Source: Planctomycetaceae bacterium
GTDB lineage: Bacteria > Planctomycetota > Planctomycetia > Planctomycetales > Planctomycetaceae
DNA: 35,913 bases
NCBI GenBank assembly: GCA_018699955.1
Contig: JABISG010000021.1
Location: forward strand, 1-35,913
Direction: 5' to 3'
A program made the position numbers and the translations under genes. Positions 26,989 through 35,010 of this stretch are shown one piece after another (positions within the stretch are counted from its first letter, which is position 1; the number at the start of each line of letters is the position of its first letter). The notes below the pieces were generated by a model, which saw only the letters and a program-made list of their open reading frames with translations, did no database searches and was not told the origin of the DNA.

Positions 26989-27320
26989 AATCTGGCGAGA
27001 GCATCGTCGCCCGACAGTTCGATTGTTGCGACGCCCTTGAGTTTCGCGCCGTCGAGACGCAGTCTGATTTGATCGCTGTTTTCTTCAAGCAACGCGAAGT
27101 CGCCGGCGTCCCACCGCCGCACTTCTCCCCGCCCGCCGCTCACCGGCCCCTCGTAATCGAGATAGGCTCGGCGATGGTCGGCCAGCGGTTCGGCGATGAC
27201 ATCTTCGTCGGCATCGGGCGGGCGCGCGAGTCGCCACGTGCGCAGCGCGTCGCCATTGTCCAACATCAAATCCCAATGTAAAACGGGATGATCGTGCGTC
27301 AAAACAACAAATCGCGGCAT
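26970..27320 (-). CDS. Stand-alone LigD-type 3'-phosphoesterase domain protein
   Basis: The 116-residue protein matches the phosphoesterase (PE) module of LigD, which trims 3' ends in bacterial end joining. The signature residues are HDHPVLHWDLML near the start, DHRRAYLDYEGPVSGGRGEVRRWDAG in the middle and RLRLDGAKLKG near the end; the two His/Asp clusters correspond to the metal-binding site. No ligase or polymerase domain is attached and no ku gene is nearby. It overlaps the preceding convergent gene by 19 bases. Confidence 0.85.
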   Translation of the reverse strand: MPRFVVLTHDHPVLHWDLMLDNGDALRTWRLARPPDADEDVIAEPLADHRRAYLDYEGPVSGGRGEVRRWDAGDFALLEENSDQIRLRLDGAKLKGVATIELSGDDALARFYFTTD

Positions 27321-27345
27321 CGGTGAATCAATCGCAATCGATTAC

Positions 27346-27404
27346 AGCTGAGATGCAACACATTGCAGTCGCGTTGAGACGCTACGATGCGTTGCATCTC
27401 AGCT
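27346..27404. promoter_or_regulatory. Inverted repeat directly upstream of the glnA promoter
   Basis: AGCTGAGATGCAAC (27346-27359) and its exact complement (27391-27404) are separated by 31 bases that contain a smaller GCGT/ACGC hairpin. The right arm ends five bases before the sigma-54 -24 element. It could be a cruciform or a pair of half-sites for a regulator. Confidence 0.55.
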
Positions 27405-27408
27405 AAAC

Positions 27409-27424
27409 TGGTATAGTGTTTGCA
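27409..27424 (+). promoter_or_regulatory. Sigma-54 promoter candidate of glnA
   Basis: TGGTAT, five bases, then TTGCA match the -24/-12 consensus TGGCAC-N5-TTGCA, with GG (27410-27411) and GC (27422-27423) exactly 12 bases apart. Transcription would start near 27435 and leave a ~50-base leader before the glnA ATG. Nitrogen control of glnA through sigma-54 is well known in other bacteria. Confidence 0.55.
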
Positions 27425-27483
27425 CGGACCGTACCATACTGCTTCCACAAATTCCTTCCATACACGTATTCGAGCCATCTAAA

Positions 27484-28914
27484 ATGACTCCCCGCGAAGT
27501 TCTTGCCCTTTGCCGCGAACGCGAAATCCGTGCCGTCGATTTGCGGTTTATGGATTTTCCCGGCACGCAGAAGCATTTCACCATTCCTTGCAAAGAGCTG
27601 TCGGAACAGACATTTGAGGAGGGATTCGGCTTCGACGCTTCGAGCATGTACGGTTGGCAGACAATTAACGAGAGCGACATGCTGGTCGTACCCGTCGCCG
27701 ATACCGCCGTCGTCGATCCGTTCATGCAACAGACGTTGGCAATCACCTGTAACATTCAGGACCCGATTACGCGGGAGGACTATGCCAAAGATCCGCGCAA
27801 CGTTGCACGCAAAGCAGAAGCCTACATGCAATCGACGGCGATTGCCGACGTCGCAAATTTCGGCCCCGAGGCAGAATTCTTCGTGTTCGACAACGTCCGC
27901 TTCGACCAGAACGAGCGCGAGTCGTACTTTCATATCGAAAGTGCCGAAGGCCAGTGGAGCCGTGGGCGAAAATCGAGACGCCGTGACGAAAACGGTCCGT
28001 CGAATGCCGGCTACAAAATCCGCGATAAGGAAGGCTATTTCTCCCTCCCTCCGGCCGACACCCTGCAGGACTTGCGAACCGAAATGATGCTGACTTTGAT
28101 GGAGTGCGGCGTCGATGTCGAGGCACAACATCACGAAACGGCCAGCGGCGGGCAATGTGAAATCGACATGAAATACGGGCCGTTGCTCAAGACGGCCGAT
28201 AATCTGCTGCGTTACAAATATGTGGTTAAAAACGTTGCTGCCCGGCACGGCAAGACGGCGACGTTTATGCCCAAACCGATCTGGAACGACAACGGCAGCG
28301 GCATGCATTTGCATCTGTCGTTGTGGAAAGATGAAAAGCCGCTGTTCGCCGGCTCGGGTTACGGCGGGCTAAGCGACACGGCCGTCTATGCAATGGGTGG
28401 CATCTTGAAGCACGCCCGCGCTCTGCTCGCCTTTTGTTGCCCGACGACCAACAGCTACAAGCGGCTGATCCCCGGTTTCGATGCCCCCGTTAATCTGACT
28501 TACAGCTACCGCAATCGATCGGCGGCAATTCGCATTCCCGTGCATAGCCCACGTCCCGACACCAAACGGTTTGAGTTCCGTTGTCCCGATTCGTCATCGA
28601 ACCCGTACCTGGCGATGTCGGCCGTGCTGATGGCCGCGCTGGATGGGATTCAAAACAAAACGAATCCCGGTCAGCCACTCGACAAGGATATTTACGATCT
28701 CGAAGCGGACGAAATGGACGACGTCGCCCGCACCCCCATTTCGCTGGAAGAGTCGCTGCAAGCGCTGCGCGACGATCACGACTTTTTGTTGCGGGGCGAC
28801 GTCTTCACCGAAGATGTGATCGACACCTGGATCTGGTACAAGCAAACCAAAGAAGTCGCAGCCCTCCGCGAACGCCCACATCCGTTTGAATTCGCGATGT
28901 ATTACGACATTTGA
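27484..28914 (+). CDS. glnA: Glutamine synthetase type I
   Basis: The 476-residue enzyme makes glutamine from glutamate, ammonia and ATP. Landmarks are GFDASSMYGW (~49-58), PEAEFFVFD (~128-136), the HHETASGGQCEID region (~216-228), NGSGMHLHLSLW (~270-281), the flap NRSAAIRIP (~344-352) and RCPDSSSNPY. Tyr404 in DKDIYDLEADE lies at the position of the adenylylated Tyr of GSI-beta enzymes, so control by GlnE-type modification is possible. The Arg-rich stretch RGRKSRRRDENG falls in the variable insertion of this subtype. The upstream sigma-54-like promoter and inverted repeat suggest nitrogen-dependent transcription. Confidence 0.96.
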   Translation: MTPREVLALCREREIRAVDLRFMDFPGTQKHFTIPCKELSEQTFEEGFGFDASSMYGWQTINESDMLVVPVADTAVVDPFMQQTLAITCNIQDPITREDYAKDPRNVARKAEAYMQSTAIADVANFGPEAEFFVFDNVRFDQNERESYFHIESAEGQWSRGRKSRRRDENGPSNAGYKIRDKEGYFSLPPADTLQDLRTEMMLTLMECGVDVEAQHHETASGGQCEIDMKYGPLLKTADNLLRYKYVVKNVAARHGKTATFMPKPIWNDNGSGMHLHLSLWKDEKPLFAGSGYGGLSDTAVYAMGGILKHARALLAFCCPTTNSYKRLIPGFDAPVNLTYSYRNRSAAIRIPVHSPRPDTKRFEFRCPDSSSNPYLAMSAVLMAALDGIQNKTNPGQPLDKDIYDLEADEMDDVARTPISLEESLQALRDDHDFLLRGDVFTEDVIDTWIWYKQTKEVAALRERPHPFEFAMYYDI

Positions 28915-29015
28915 GCGAGATGAGGTGATAGCGCAAATTCTTGCGACATTCGTTATGATCCGCCCGGTCAAACGGAGAGACTCGATCATCCCACCGCATG
29001 CCGAAGGAGTTGCTA

Positions 29016-29345
29016 ATGTCCCGCGTGCTGATTGCGTCGTGTTGGATGCTGATTCCGTTGGGGTTGTGTTCGTGTGTGGATGATACCGATGTGCGGCCAG
29101 CTCCTGCTCCGATCGTCAAACCGACGAATGCCGTTTCCAACGTCGAACCATTACCGGTGAAACAAGAGGTCGTTGAACCGGTGGCCGAAAACAACGAACA
29201 AAAGCCAATAATCGAACCTGAATCCGCCCCCAGTTCCGGCAATCCCCTCATCGATTTCTTTCGCTCTGTCGATCGTGGTGTGAAGTCAACGACGGAAAAC
29301 AGCGGCGGGCCGGAACCGATCGAACCGGAAGGTGCCAACAACTGA
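29016..29345 (+). CDS. Small Pro/Glu-rich lipoprotein
   Basis: ATG 29016 was chosen over 28998 because AGGAG lies seven bases upstream. The 109-residue protein has a signal peptide ending LGLCSC, a plausible lipobox, and a mature part rich in Pro, Glu and Val with no recognisable fold (EVVEPVAENNEQKPIIEPE). A short amphipathic stretch (NPLIDFFRSVDRGV) lies near the end. It may be a surface or periplasmic spacer protein; function unknown. Confidence 0.6.
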   Translation: MSRVLIASCWMLIPLGLCSCVDDTDVRPAPAPIVKPTNAVSNVEPLPVKQEVVEPVAENNEQKPIIEPESAPSSGNPLIDFFRSVDRGVKSTTENSGGPEPIEPEGANN

Positions 29346-29407
29346 CGAGCGCCGGCGCGGAGATACGGTGTTCGCAACGCAAATTCTATGAAAGAAATGA
29401 CATATCG

Positions 29408-29620
29408 ATGGCAGAAATCAGCATCAAAACACGCGACAACGGCCCGTTCCTCGTCACCGGGCCGATTTCGTTGACCGATCAGGAAGGCAATGAGTTCGAT
29501 TTGGGCGGGAAAGAGACGATTGCTCTTTGCCGCTGTGGTGCATCGAAAAACCGACCGTTCTGCGACGGCGCACACAACCAGTGTGGATTTAGCTCGGCCG
29601 AACGCGCCTCGGGAGAATAG
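29408..29620 (+). CDS. CDGSH iron-sulfur domain protein
   Basis: The 70-residue protein has the CDGSH motif C-R-C-G-A-S-K-N-R-P-F-C-D-G-A-H (~41-56), which holds a 2Fe-2S cluster with three Cys and one His. The preceding part (GPFLVTGPISLTDQEGNEF) is typical of small bacterial CDGSH proteins. A redox or cluster-transfer role is the family expectation. It stands alone. Confidence 0.88.
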   Translation: MAEISIKTRDNGPFLVTGPISLTDQEGNEFDLGGKETIALCRCGASKNRPFCDGAHNQCGFSSAERASGE

Positions 29621-29838
29621 AAACCGCGCGCGATTCTTCCCCAGCTGCGATGCACCGCATCGCTGACGTCTGGACTCGTTGAGCCTCAATTGCTTGTTAC
29701 GCCCCTCGGACGTCCTCTGCGCAACCATCTGACGTTGACAGGTTTCTGGAAAACCGGTATCAGTTCCCGTTCGCTCTGGCGCCGGCGCTGCCGGTCCGTC
29801 CTCACGGTTACACGACTCGCGGCAAGGAAGCCATTATC

Positions 29839-31377
29839 GTGTCGGCGTTTAATACCACCGTTCCAGAGAAAATCTGCCTGGTCATTCCACCCTCCGTCTT
29901 CCTGCTGGATGAGCGGGTGTTTACCACGCTCGGCATCCTGAAGGTGGCGGCATCGCTGGAAGTCGCCGGCTGGCCCGTGGAAGTACTCGACCTCTCGGGG
30001 TTCACCAACTACGAAGAGATCACGCGGCTACACGTGGCGCAATCCGAAGCGCGGATTTTTGCGCTGACCACCACCACGCCACAAATGCCCGCCACGGCCA
30101 ACGTCGCTGCTGCGGTTCGCGAAGCACGGCCCGATGCTGCCACAATTATCGGCGGGCCGCATCCAACGCTGATTGCCGCCGCACTGAAGTACGAACAAAA
30201 GCAGAACCTGGAAGGCCGCGCGCACAAGGCGTTTCATCAACTCGAAAAGATGTTCGACGTGATTGTGGCCGGCGATGGTGAAGACGCAATCTTCGAAGCA
30301 ATTGCTGCCGTCGAAACTGATCAGGTTCTGGTCGATGCCGACAGTTCCTCCAGCCCCATGTTCCTGACTAGCAAGCGGCTTGATGAATCGCCTTGGCCGG
30401 CCCGACATCTCGTCGATTTGGAAAGTTACAAATACGAGATCGAAGGCTACCGTGCAACAAGTTTGATCGCGCAACTGGGGTGCCCGTTTAATTGCGGATT
30501 CTGTGGTGGCAGACAATCGCCCATGCTGCGGCGAATTCGCACGCGAACATCGAAAAACATCATCGACGAACTGGAATTCCTGCATCTCACCTACGGCTAC
30601 CGTGGGTTCATGTTTTACGACGACGAACTGAACGTAAACAAAGACATCGTGCAGTTGATGGACGGCATCTGCGATCTGCAGGACAAGTTGGGAACCGATT
30701 TCCGCCTGCGTGGCTTTGTCAAAGCCGAACTGTTTACCGCCGAACAGGCCGAGGTGATGTACCGTGCCGGCTTCCGCCAGTTGCTCACCGGATTCGAGTC
30801 TGGTTCGCCGCGGATTCTGGAGAACATCAACAAGAAAGCCACCCGCGACGACAACTCGCGGGCGGTGGAATTTGCCAAGTCGGTGGGGATGAAGGTCAAA
30901 GCGTTGATGTCGCTGGGCCACCCCGGTGAATCACACCAAACGGTTGAAGACACAAAGAACTGGTTGCTCGAAGCTGAGCCGGACGATTTCGACTGCACAA
31001 TTATCACCACGTATCCCGGTTCGCCCTACTACGACCACGCCCTGGAAACCAAGCCGGGAATTTGGACGTACGAATACAAGAAAACCGGCGATCGGCTGCA
31101 CGCCTACGAGTTGGATTACAATGTGACCGCCGATTATTACAAAGGCGATCCCGACGGTGGTTACAAGGCGTACGTTTTCAGCGACCATATTTCCTCGGAA
31201 GAATTGGTCGCCGCCCGCGATGCACTGGAAAAGGAAGTGCGGGAAAAACTCAACATCCCGTTCAATCCCTCGGCCGCATCGGTCAATTACGAGCACTCGA
31301 TGGGCCAAATGGGACCACTACCGGCGAATATTCTCCGGGCATCAGTCCCCGAGCAAACACAACGAAAAGCGGCATAA
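29839..31377 (+). CDS. B12-binding-type radical SAM enzyme
   Basis: The 512-residue protein has an N-terminal Rossmann-like cobalamin-binding-type domain (~10-145) with IIGGPHPT but without the DxHxxG cobalt-ligand motif, then a radical SAM core whose cluster motif is CPFNCGFC (~214-221), followed by FYDDELNVNKD, GFESGSPRILENINKKAT and ALMSLGHPGES. This is the class-B layout shared by methyltransferases, cyclases and oxidative enzymes such as BchE- and Hpn-type proteins; the substrate is unknown. It starts at GTG with AAGGA about ten bases upstream. Confidence 0.88.
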   Translation: MSAFNTTVPEKICLVIPPSVFLLDERVFTTLGILKVAASLEVAGWPVEVLDLSGFTNYEEITRLHVAQSEARIFALTTTTPQMPATANVAAAVREARPDAATIIGGPHPTLIAAALKYEQKQNLEGRAHKAFHQLEKMFDVIVAGDGEDAIFEAIAAVETDQVLVDADSSSSPMFLTSKRLDESPWPARHLVDLESYKYEIEGYRATSLIAQLGCPFNCGFCGGRQSPMLRRIRTRTSKNIIDELEFLHLTYGYRGFMFYDDELNVNKDIVQLMDGICDLQDKLGTDFRLRGFVKAELFTAEQAEVMYRAGFRQLLTGFESGSPRILENINKKATRDDNSRAVEFAKSVGMKVKALMSLGHPGESHQTVEDTKNWLLEAEPDDFDCTIITTYPGSPYYDHALETKPGIWTYEYKKTGDRLHAYELDYNVTADYYKGDPDGGYKAYVFSDHISSEELVAARDALEKEVREKLNIPFNPSAASVNYEHSMGQMGPLPANILRASVPEQTQRKAA

Positions 31378-31426
31378 TTCGCCCACATCGCTTGCGGTTT
31401 AGCGCCCCCTCAATAAGTTGTACATC

Positions 31427-32083
31427 ATGCACGACTCAATTGAGCGCCGATCGGGCAATTGTGATTCGACACGCATTGGTGTCAAACGCTGCATTTGGAT
31501 ACTGTCGTTGGCGACCTTTGGGGTAACGGCGCTATCGATTTGGGGTGTAGCAGATCGGGCTCAGCGGCAGCGAGCGGCAATAAGCCAGTTTGAGCGGCTT
31601 GGCGGTATAGTCGAAACCTCCCCAGTTGGACCCAATTGGATTCGTCGCCTTCTTGGCCCCCAGCAAATGCGAGGCTACGATCGAGTGACTTCGGTTTTTT
31701 CGTATGACCCCTACCGACGAATTGGCGTTGAGGGACCGATTGAACGCCTAAAGCAATCCAATGGTTATGGCGAACGAGTCGTAGATCCTGAACCGCGGGG
31801 TCGAATACATGACGAGCACATCAAAAAATTCCCGAATCTTACACACCTTCGTCATGTGGGTCTCGGCTACAGTCACATCACAGACGAATCAGTGGCGGAC
31901 GTTTGTGCCGGAAGTCATTTGGAATATCTGGGTTTAAGTTTCAATGCCATCACCGACGAGACGATTGTGCACATCAGCCGCCACCCAGGCCTCCAGCACC
32001 TGACAATTATCGACACTGCAATTTCCGATAACGGGACACGTCGGCTTCGGAAAGCGCTTCGAAGCTGCAGGGTCATTCGCTAG
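31427..32083 (+). CDS. Signal-anchored LRR protein, paralogue of the gene at 5355-5828
   Basis: The 218-residue protein has one membrane segment (~21-42), the conserved juxtamembrane stretch RAAISQFERLGGIVET and C-terminal LRR units (LGYSHITDESV, LSFNAITDETI, IDTAISDNGT). Compared with its paralogue it has a ~60-residue insertion between the anchor and the repeats. The ATG at 31427 was taken; an in-frame TTG lies three codons upstream. No ribosome-binding site is clear. Confidence 0.7.
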   Translation: MHDSIERRSGNCDSTRIGVKRCIWILSLATFGVTALSIWGVADRAQRQRAAISQFERLGGIVETSPVGPNWIRRLLGPQQMRGYDRVTSVFSYDPYRRIGVEGPIERLKQSNGYGERVVDPEPRGRIHDEHIKKFPNLTHLRHVGLGYSHITDESVADVCAGSHLEYLGLSFNAITDETIVHISRHPGLQHLTIIDTAISDNGTRRLRKALRSCRVIR

Positions 32084-32991
32084 GTCTGACCGTCGAATTC
32101 GCCCCGATTTTCCCATTTCCAAGGAAATTCCGGAAAATCCCGCGAACCTTTCAGCCGCCGTTCGCGTCTTCCCTGCGACGGGGGAGTGTAGACCGCCTCA
32201 TCAGCGTTTCTCATTGTCCCGCACCGAAAGATCCGATATTCTGAAGTGGACGGCTGCGGCAGGGCCGTCGAATGAATCGAAAACGCTGCCATTTTCGCTT
32301 TCTCGTGCTTTCGCCTCTTCTGCATTCTGCAGTTTTTCTGCAGTGGTGCAGCGACAGAGGCACCGGAGTTCATGCGATGTATATCAATAATGCCAACGTC
32401 ATTACGGTCGCCCCAATCCAGATCGGTCTCCCGGTCGGTATCGTGGGTGGAACTGTTGCCGGCGCGCATCGCATTCTCCTGGCGAAGCACTCTCATCTGG
32501 CAATGGCGAAACGCGCCACCGACCCCGCAATGCGCGGACTCTCATGCGTTCTATCAGAGGGAATAAAACCCTCCGATCGGTTCGCGAGTTGTCCGGCGAT
32601 GTTCCAACAATCGGCAAGAACCGATTGCAGGACGTTGCGACGAGATCGGATGTTGGCGCGTCCGGCGGGAGAACCGACGGTCACAAGTTGGTCTGCGTTA
32701 CTGAACTGAATCAGTACCAGCTGACAAAAACTGTTCCTGTAACAGTGTGACCGACGATCGACCGGCAGGTGTGTTCCTGTAGCTGGCAATTGCTGCCAAC
32801 TGCGCATTCCATTGCCTTCTGGTCGTTTGTAGATTCTCCCAGCGATTTGATGCTGCTGCTTGCAGTTCATCAGATTGGCCCAAGCGGATGTTGACCGGCT
32901 CGTAGTGACCGCATTCATGTGGCTGAGTCCCAATGAAACGGATCACTGCAAACCTGAAACGGCAAACCAGACAAGAGTTGAAGGCAAAGTG
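32084..32991. other. 908-bp region without a convincing gene
   Basis: Open frames on both strands (for example plus 32272-32709 and minus 32698-32946) have no recognisable domain or ribosome-binding site. A short GAGGG/CCCTC hairpin lies near 32557-32573. The region may hold the upstream regulatory sequence of the sigma factor, a decayed gene or a small unrecognised gene. Confidence 0.4.
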
Positions 32992-33543
32992 ATGAACGAT
33001 CAGCGATTAATCCAATTGATTCGAGAAGCACAGGATGGCAGCCGCGAGGCATTCGGTTCGCTCGTTGAGCGGTTCGAGCCGGTCGTGTTCGCGATCGTTT
33101 TGCGCCGATTGCGTAACCGATCGGAAGCGCACGAAGTGACGCAGGAAGTCTTCCTGCAGGCAATGCGGAAGTTGCCTCAACTGCGCGAGCCGGAACGGTT
33201 CGCCGGTTGGTTGCGACAGATCGCCGTGCGGATGTCGATCAATCGGGCGGTTCGCCGACCGAACGAGACGGTTCTCAACCCGCAGACCTTTTCGACAGTG
33301 GAGTCGGCTCCGGCCAGCCCATTGGAGAATCTGTTGCAGGCCGAACAGGCCGGCCGCGTTCGTGGGGGCCTGGAACGGTTGCGCGAACTCGATCGTCGGA
33401 CGCTGATCGCCTTCTACTTTGAAGGACATTCGCTGAAGCAGATGAGCGACGAGTTCGACAGCCCAATCGGAACAATCAAGCGACGACTGCACACCGCCCG
33501 CAATCGGCTGCGGGAGGAGTTGTCGGACTTGCAGCCGGCGTAA
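32992..33543 (+). CDS. ECF-type RNA polymerase sigma factor
   Basis: The 183-residue protein has sigma region 2 (FGSLVERFEPVVFAIVLRRL, EAHEVTQEVFLQAM, FAGWLRQIAVRMSINRAVRR) and region 4 (LRELDRRTLIAFYFEGHSLKQMSDE, GTIKRRLHTARNRLREEL). ATG 32992 was chosen because AAGG lies eight bases upstream and region 2 begins normally after it; the upstream frame looks noncoding. No anti-sigma gene follows; a strong terminator comes 47 bases after the stop, so it appears to be a single-gene unit. Confidence 0.9.
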   Translation: MNDQRLIQLIREAQDGSREAFGSLVERFEPVVFAIVLRRLRNRSEAHEVTQEVFLQAMRKLPQLREPERFAGWLRQIAVRMSINRAVRRPNETVLNPQTFSTVESAPASPLENLLQAEQAGRVRGGLERLRELDRRTLIAFYFEGHSLKQMSDEFDSPIGTIKRRLHTARNRLREELSDLQPA

Positions 33544-33553
33544 GAACCGCGCC

Positions 33554-33587
33554 GATTGTTGACTGACGCTGATTGTTGACTGACAGT
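33554..33587 (+). repeat. Two tandem 17-base repeats after the sigma gene
   Basis: GATTGTTGACTGAC occurs at 33554-33567 and again at 33571-33584 with a 17-base period, between the stop codon and the terminator. They may be a slippage duplication. Confidence 0.6.
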
Positions 33588-33589
33588 GT

Positions 33590-33643
33590 GACGGGGTGGG
33601 GAGGTCGCGAATGACGTGACCATCCCCACCCCGTCCTCTTTTT
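33590..33643 (+). terminator. Rho-independent terminator of the ECF sigma gene
   Basis: A GC-rich stem has GACGGGGTGGGGA on the left (from 33590) and TCCCCACCCCGTC on the right (to 33635), a further GGTC/GACC pairing after a one-base bulge, an 11-base loop, then CTC and five Ts. Confidence 0.9.
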
Positions 33644-33866
33644 GCGCCGGTCACCCGGAAAAGGCCCGACTGTGCCAGAGAGGAGCCGTCGCGCGCCGGA
33701 CAAATTGCAAAATCCGAACTGTCGGAGGTCAATACAGCAAAAGAGGGGGAATCCGGCCACATAAATGGTGCGGAGAGTCGCCAGACTCAATACGATAAGC
33801 TGTGACGGAATGCTCGTTTTTCCCGATTTCGCGTGTCTCTCAGGCTCTCAGACCGGAGATTGTAAC

Positions 33867-34775
33867 ATGATGAAACTGGCATTGGCTCTAACAGTCGTCA
33901 TCTGGCCAATCGTGACATCGACGTCGGCCGGCGAGGTCCCACCCAAAACCCGCAAGCCGATTGAATTGACGCGCTGTCGGATCAAGTTGATCGACAAGGT
34001 GACACTGGCCAGTGATCGCCCTGGAATCCTGAGATTCGTCGAACCGAAGGAAGGCGATTCGGTCAAGCGAGACCAGCCAGTGGCCGGCCTGCTGGACGAT
34101 GTGCCGCGCGCCAAACTCAGCCGTGCCACGAAAGAGGCGGAAAACGACATCGAAATCCGATTCTCAACAAAGGCTGCCGAAGTTGCGAAGAACGAGTTGG
34201 AGCAGGCGATTCTCGTCAACCAGGACGTTGCCGACACGATTCCCGGCATTGAAATCATCCGATTGCGGCTGGCCAAGGAAAAGAGCGTGCTGCAGATTGA
34301 ACAAGCCGAACACTCGCTGGAAATTAACAAATTGGCTGTCAAAGAGGCGAGCGCCGAGTTGAGAACGTATGAGATCCCTGCCCCATTCAGCGGGACCGTG
34401 ACGCGCGTATTCAAGAAAAAAGGGGAAGCCGTACGACAAGGCGACCCGATTATGGAGGTCGTCAACACCGAGCGGCTTCGCGCAGAAGGTTACGTCGAAA
34501 TCTCAGATATCTGGAGTGTGCAGGTCGGTGACAGCGTGGAGGTTTATCTCGATATTCCTGACGTCGATTTGCCGGTTGAGAAAGAGAAATTCACCGGTCG
34601 GATTGTGTTCATCGATGTCGAGGTGGAACCGGTCAGGCGGCGAGTGAAGGTTTGGGCCGACCTCGTCAATCGCGGCGGAATGCTGCGGGCGGGACTGACG
34701 GCGAACATGAAAATCCTGCCCACTGAACCGAAGCCGGCCGCTCTGACAACGACGGAACCGAAATCCGAAGATTAA
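33867..34775 (+). CDS. Periplasmic adaptor (membrane-fusion / HlyD-like) protein
   Basis: The 302-residue protein starts at ATG 33867, eight bases after GGAG, with a signal peptide (MMKLALALTVVIWPIVTSTSAG). A lipoyl-type half-motif (RPGILRFVEPKEGDSVKRDQP), a long helical hairpin (~85-165), a second lipoyl half (IPAPFSGTVTRVFKKKGEAVRQGDP) and a beta-barrel domain (VQVGDSVEVYLDIPD) follow in membrane-fusion order. It would link an inner-membrane pump to an outer-membrane factor. The TolC-like gene lies 235 bases downstream, but no pump gene is present here. Confidence 0.85.
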   Translation: MMKLALALTVVIWPIVTSTSAGEVPPKTRKPIELTRCRIKLIDKVTLASDRPGILRFVEPKEGDSVKRDQPVAGLLDDVPRAKLSRATKEAENDIEIRFSTKAAEVAKNELEQAILVNQDVADTIPGIEIIRLRLAKEKSVLQIEQAEHSLEINKLAVKEASAELRTYEIPAPFSGTVTRVFKKKGEAVRQGDPIMEVVNTERLRAEGYVEISDIWSVQVGDSVEVYLDIPDVDLPVEKEKFTGRIVFIDVEVEPVRRRVKVWADLVNRGGMLRAGLTANMKILPTEPKPAALTTTEPKSED

Positions 34776-35010
34776 TCGTCCGTTGGATCATGGCCTCGGC
34801 GTTTTTCTCTGATCCTAGTCACGAGAACCCCATTGCACACTACTGTGCATGCGATTCGGTTCAAGTTGCCTATTCCTGCCCGCCGATACGCAATGATGCA
34901 TGATGTAACGATTGTGCGTCTTGCACGGATTATGCAGCCAGACGAATTCTTGAAGCAAATTTCGTCTGAAGCTGGGGGGAATTGCAGTCTGGGCTAAGTG
35001 GGGTTCCAGC

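Noticed and set aside
27392..27417. Sigma-70 promoter TTGCAT ... TATAGT before glnA
   Set aside because: The spacer is only 14 bases; the overlapping sigma-54 match has ideal spacing and is preferred.
29647..29663. GCGATGC-ACC-GCATCGC hairpin as terminator after the CDGSH gene
   Set aside because: The stem is short and no T run follows.
32272..32709. 145-codon plus-strand open frame as a gene
   Set aside because: No ribosome-binding site, no recognisable domain, and competing open frames on both strands.
34834..34849. TGCACA-CTAC-TGTGCA hairpin as a third copy of the csrA-spacer element
   Set aside because: It shares only a few bases with GCACAATTTTTGCATA and lacks the flanking GCGGTATG and GTGCGG parts.
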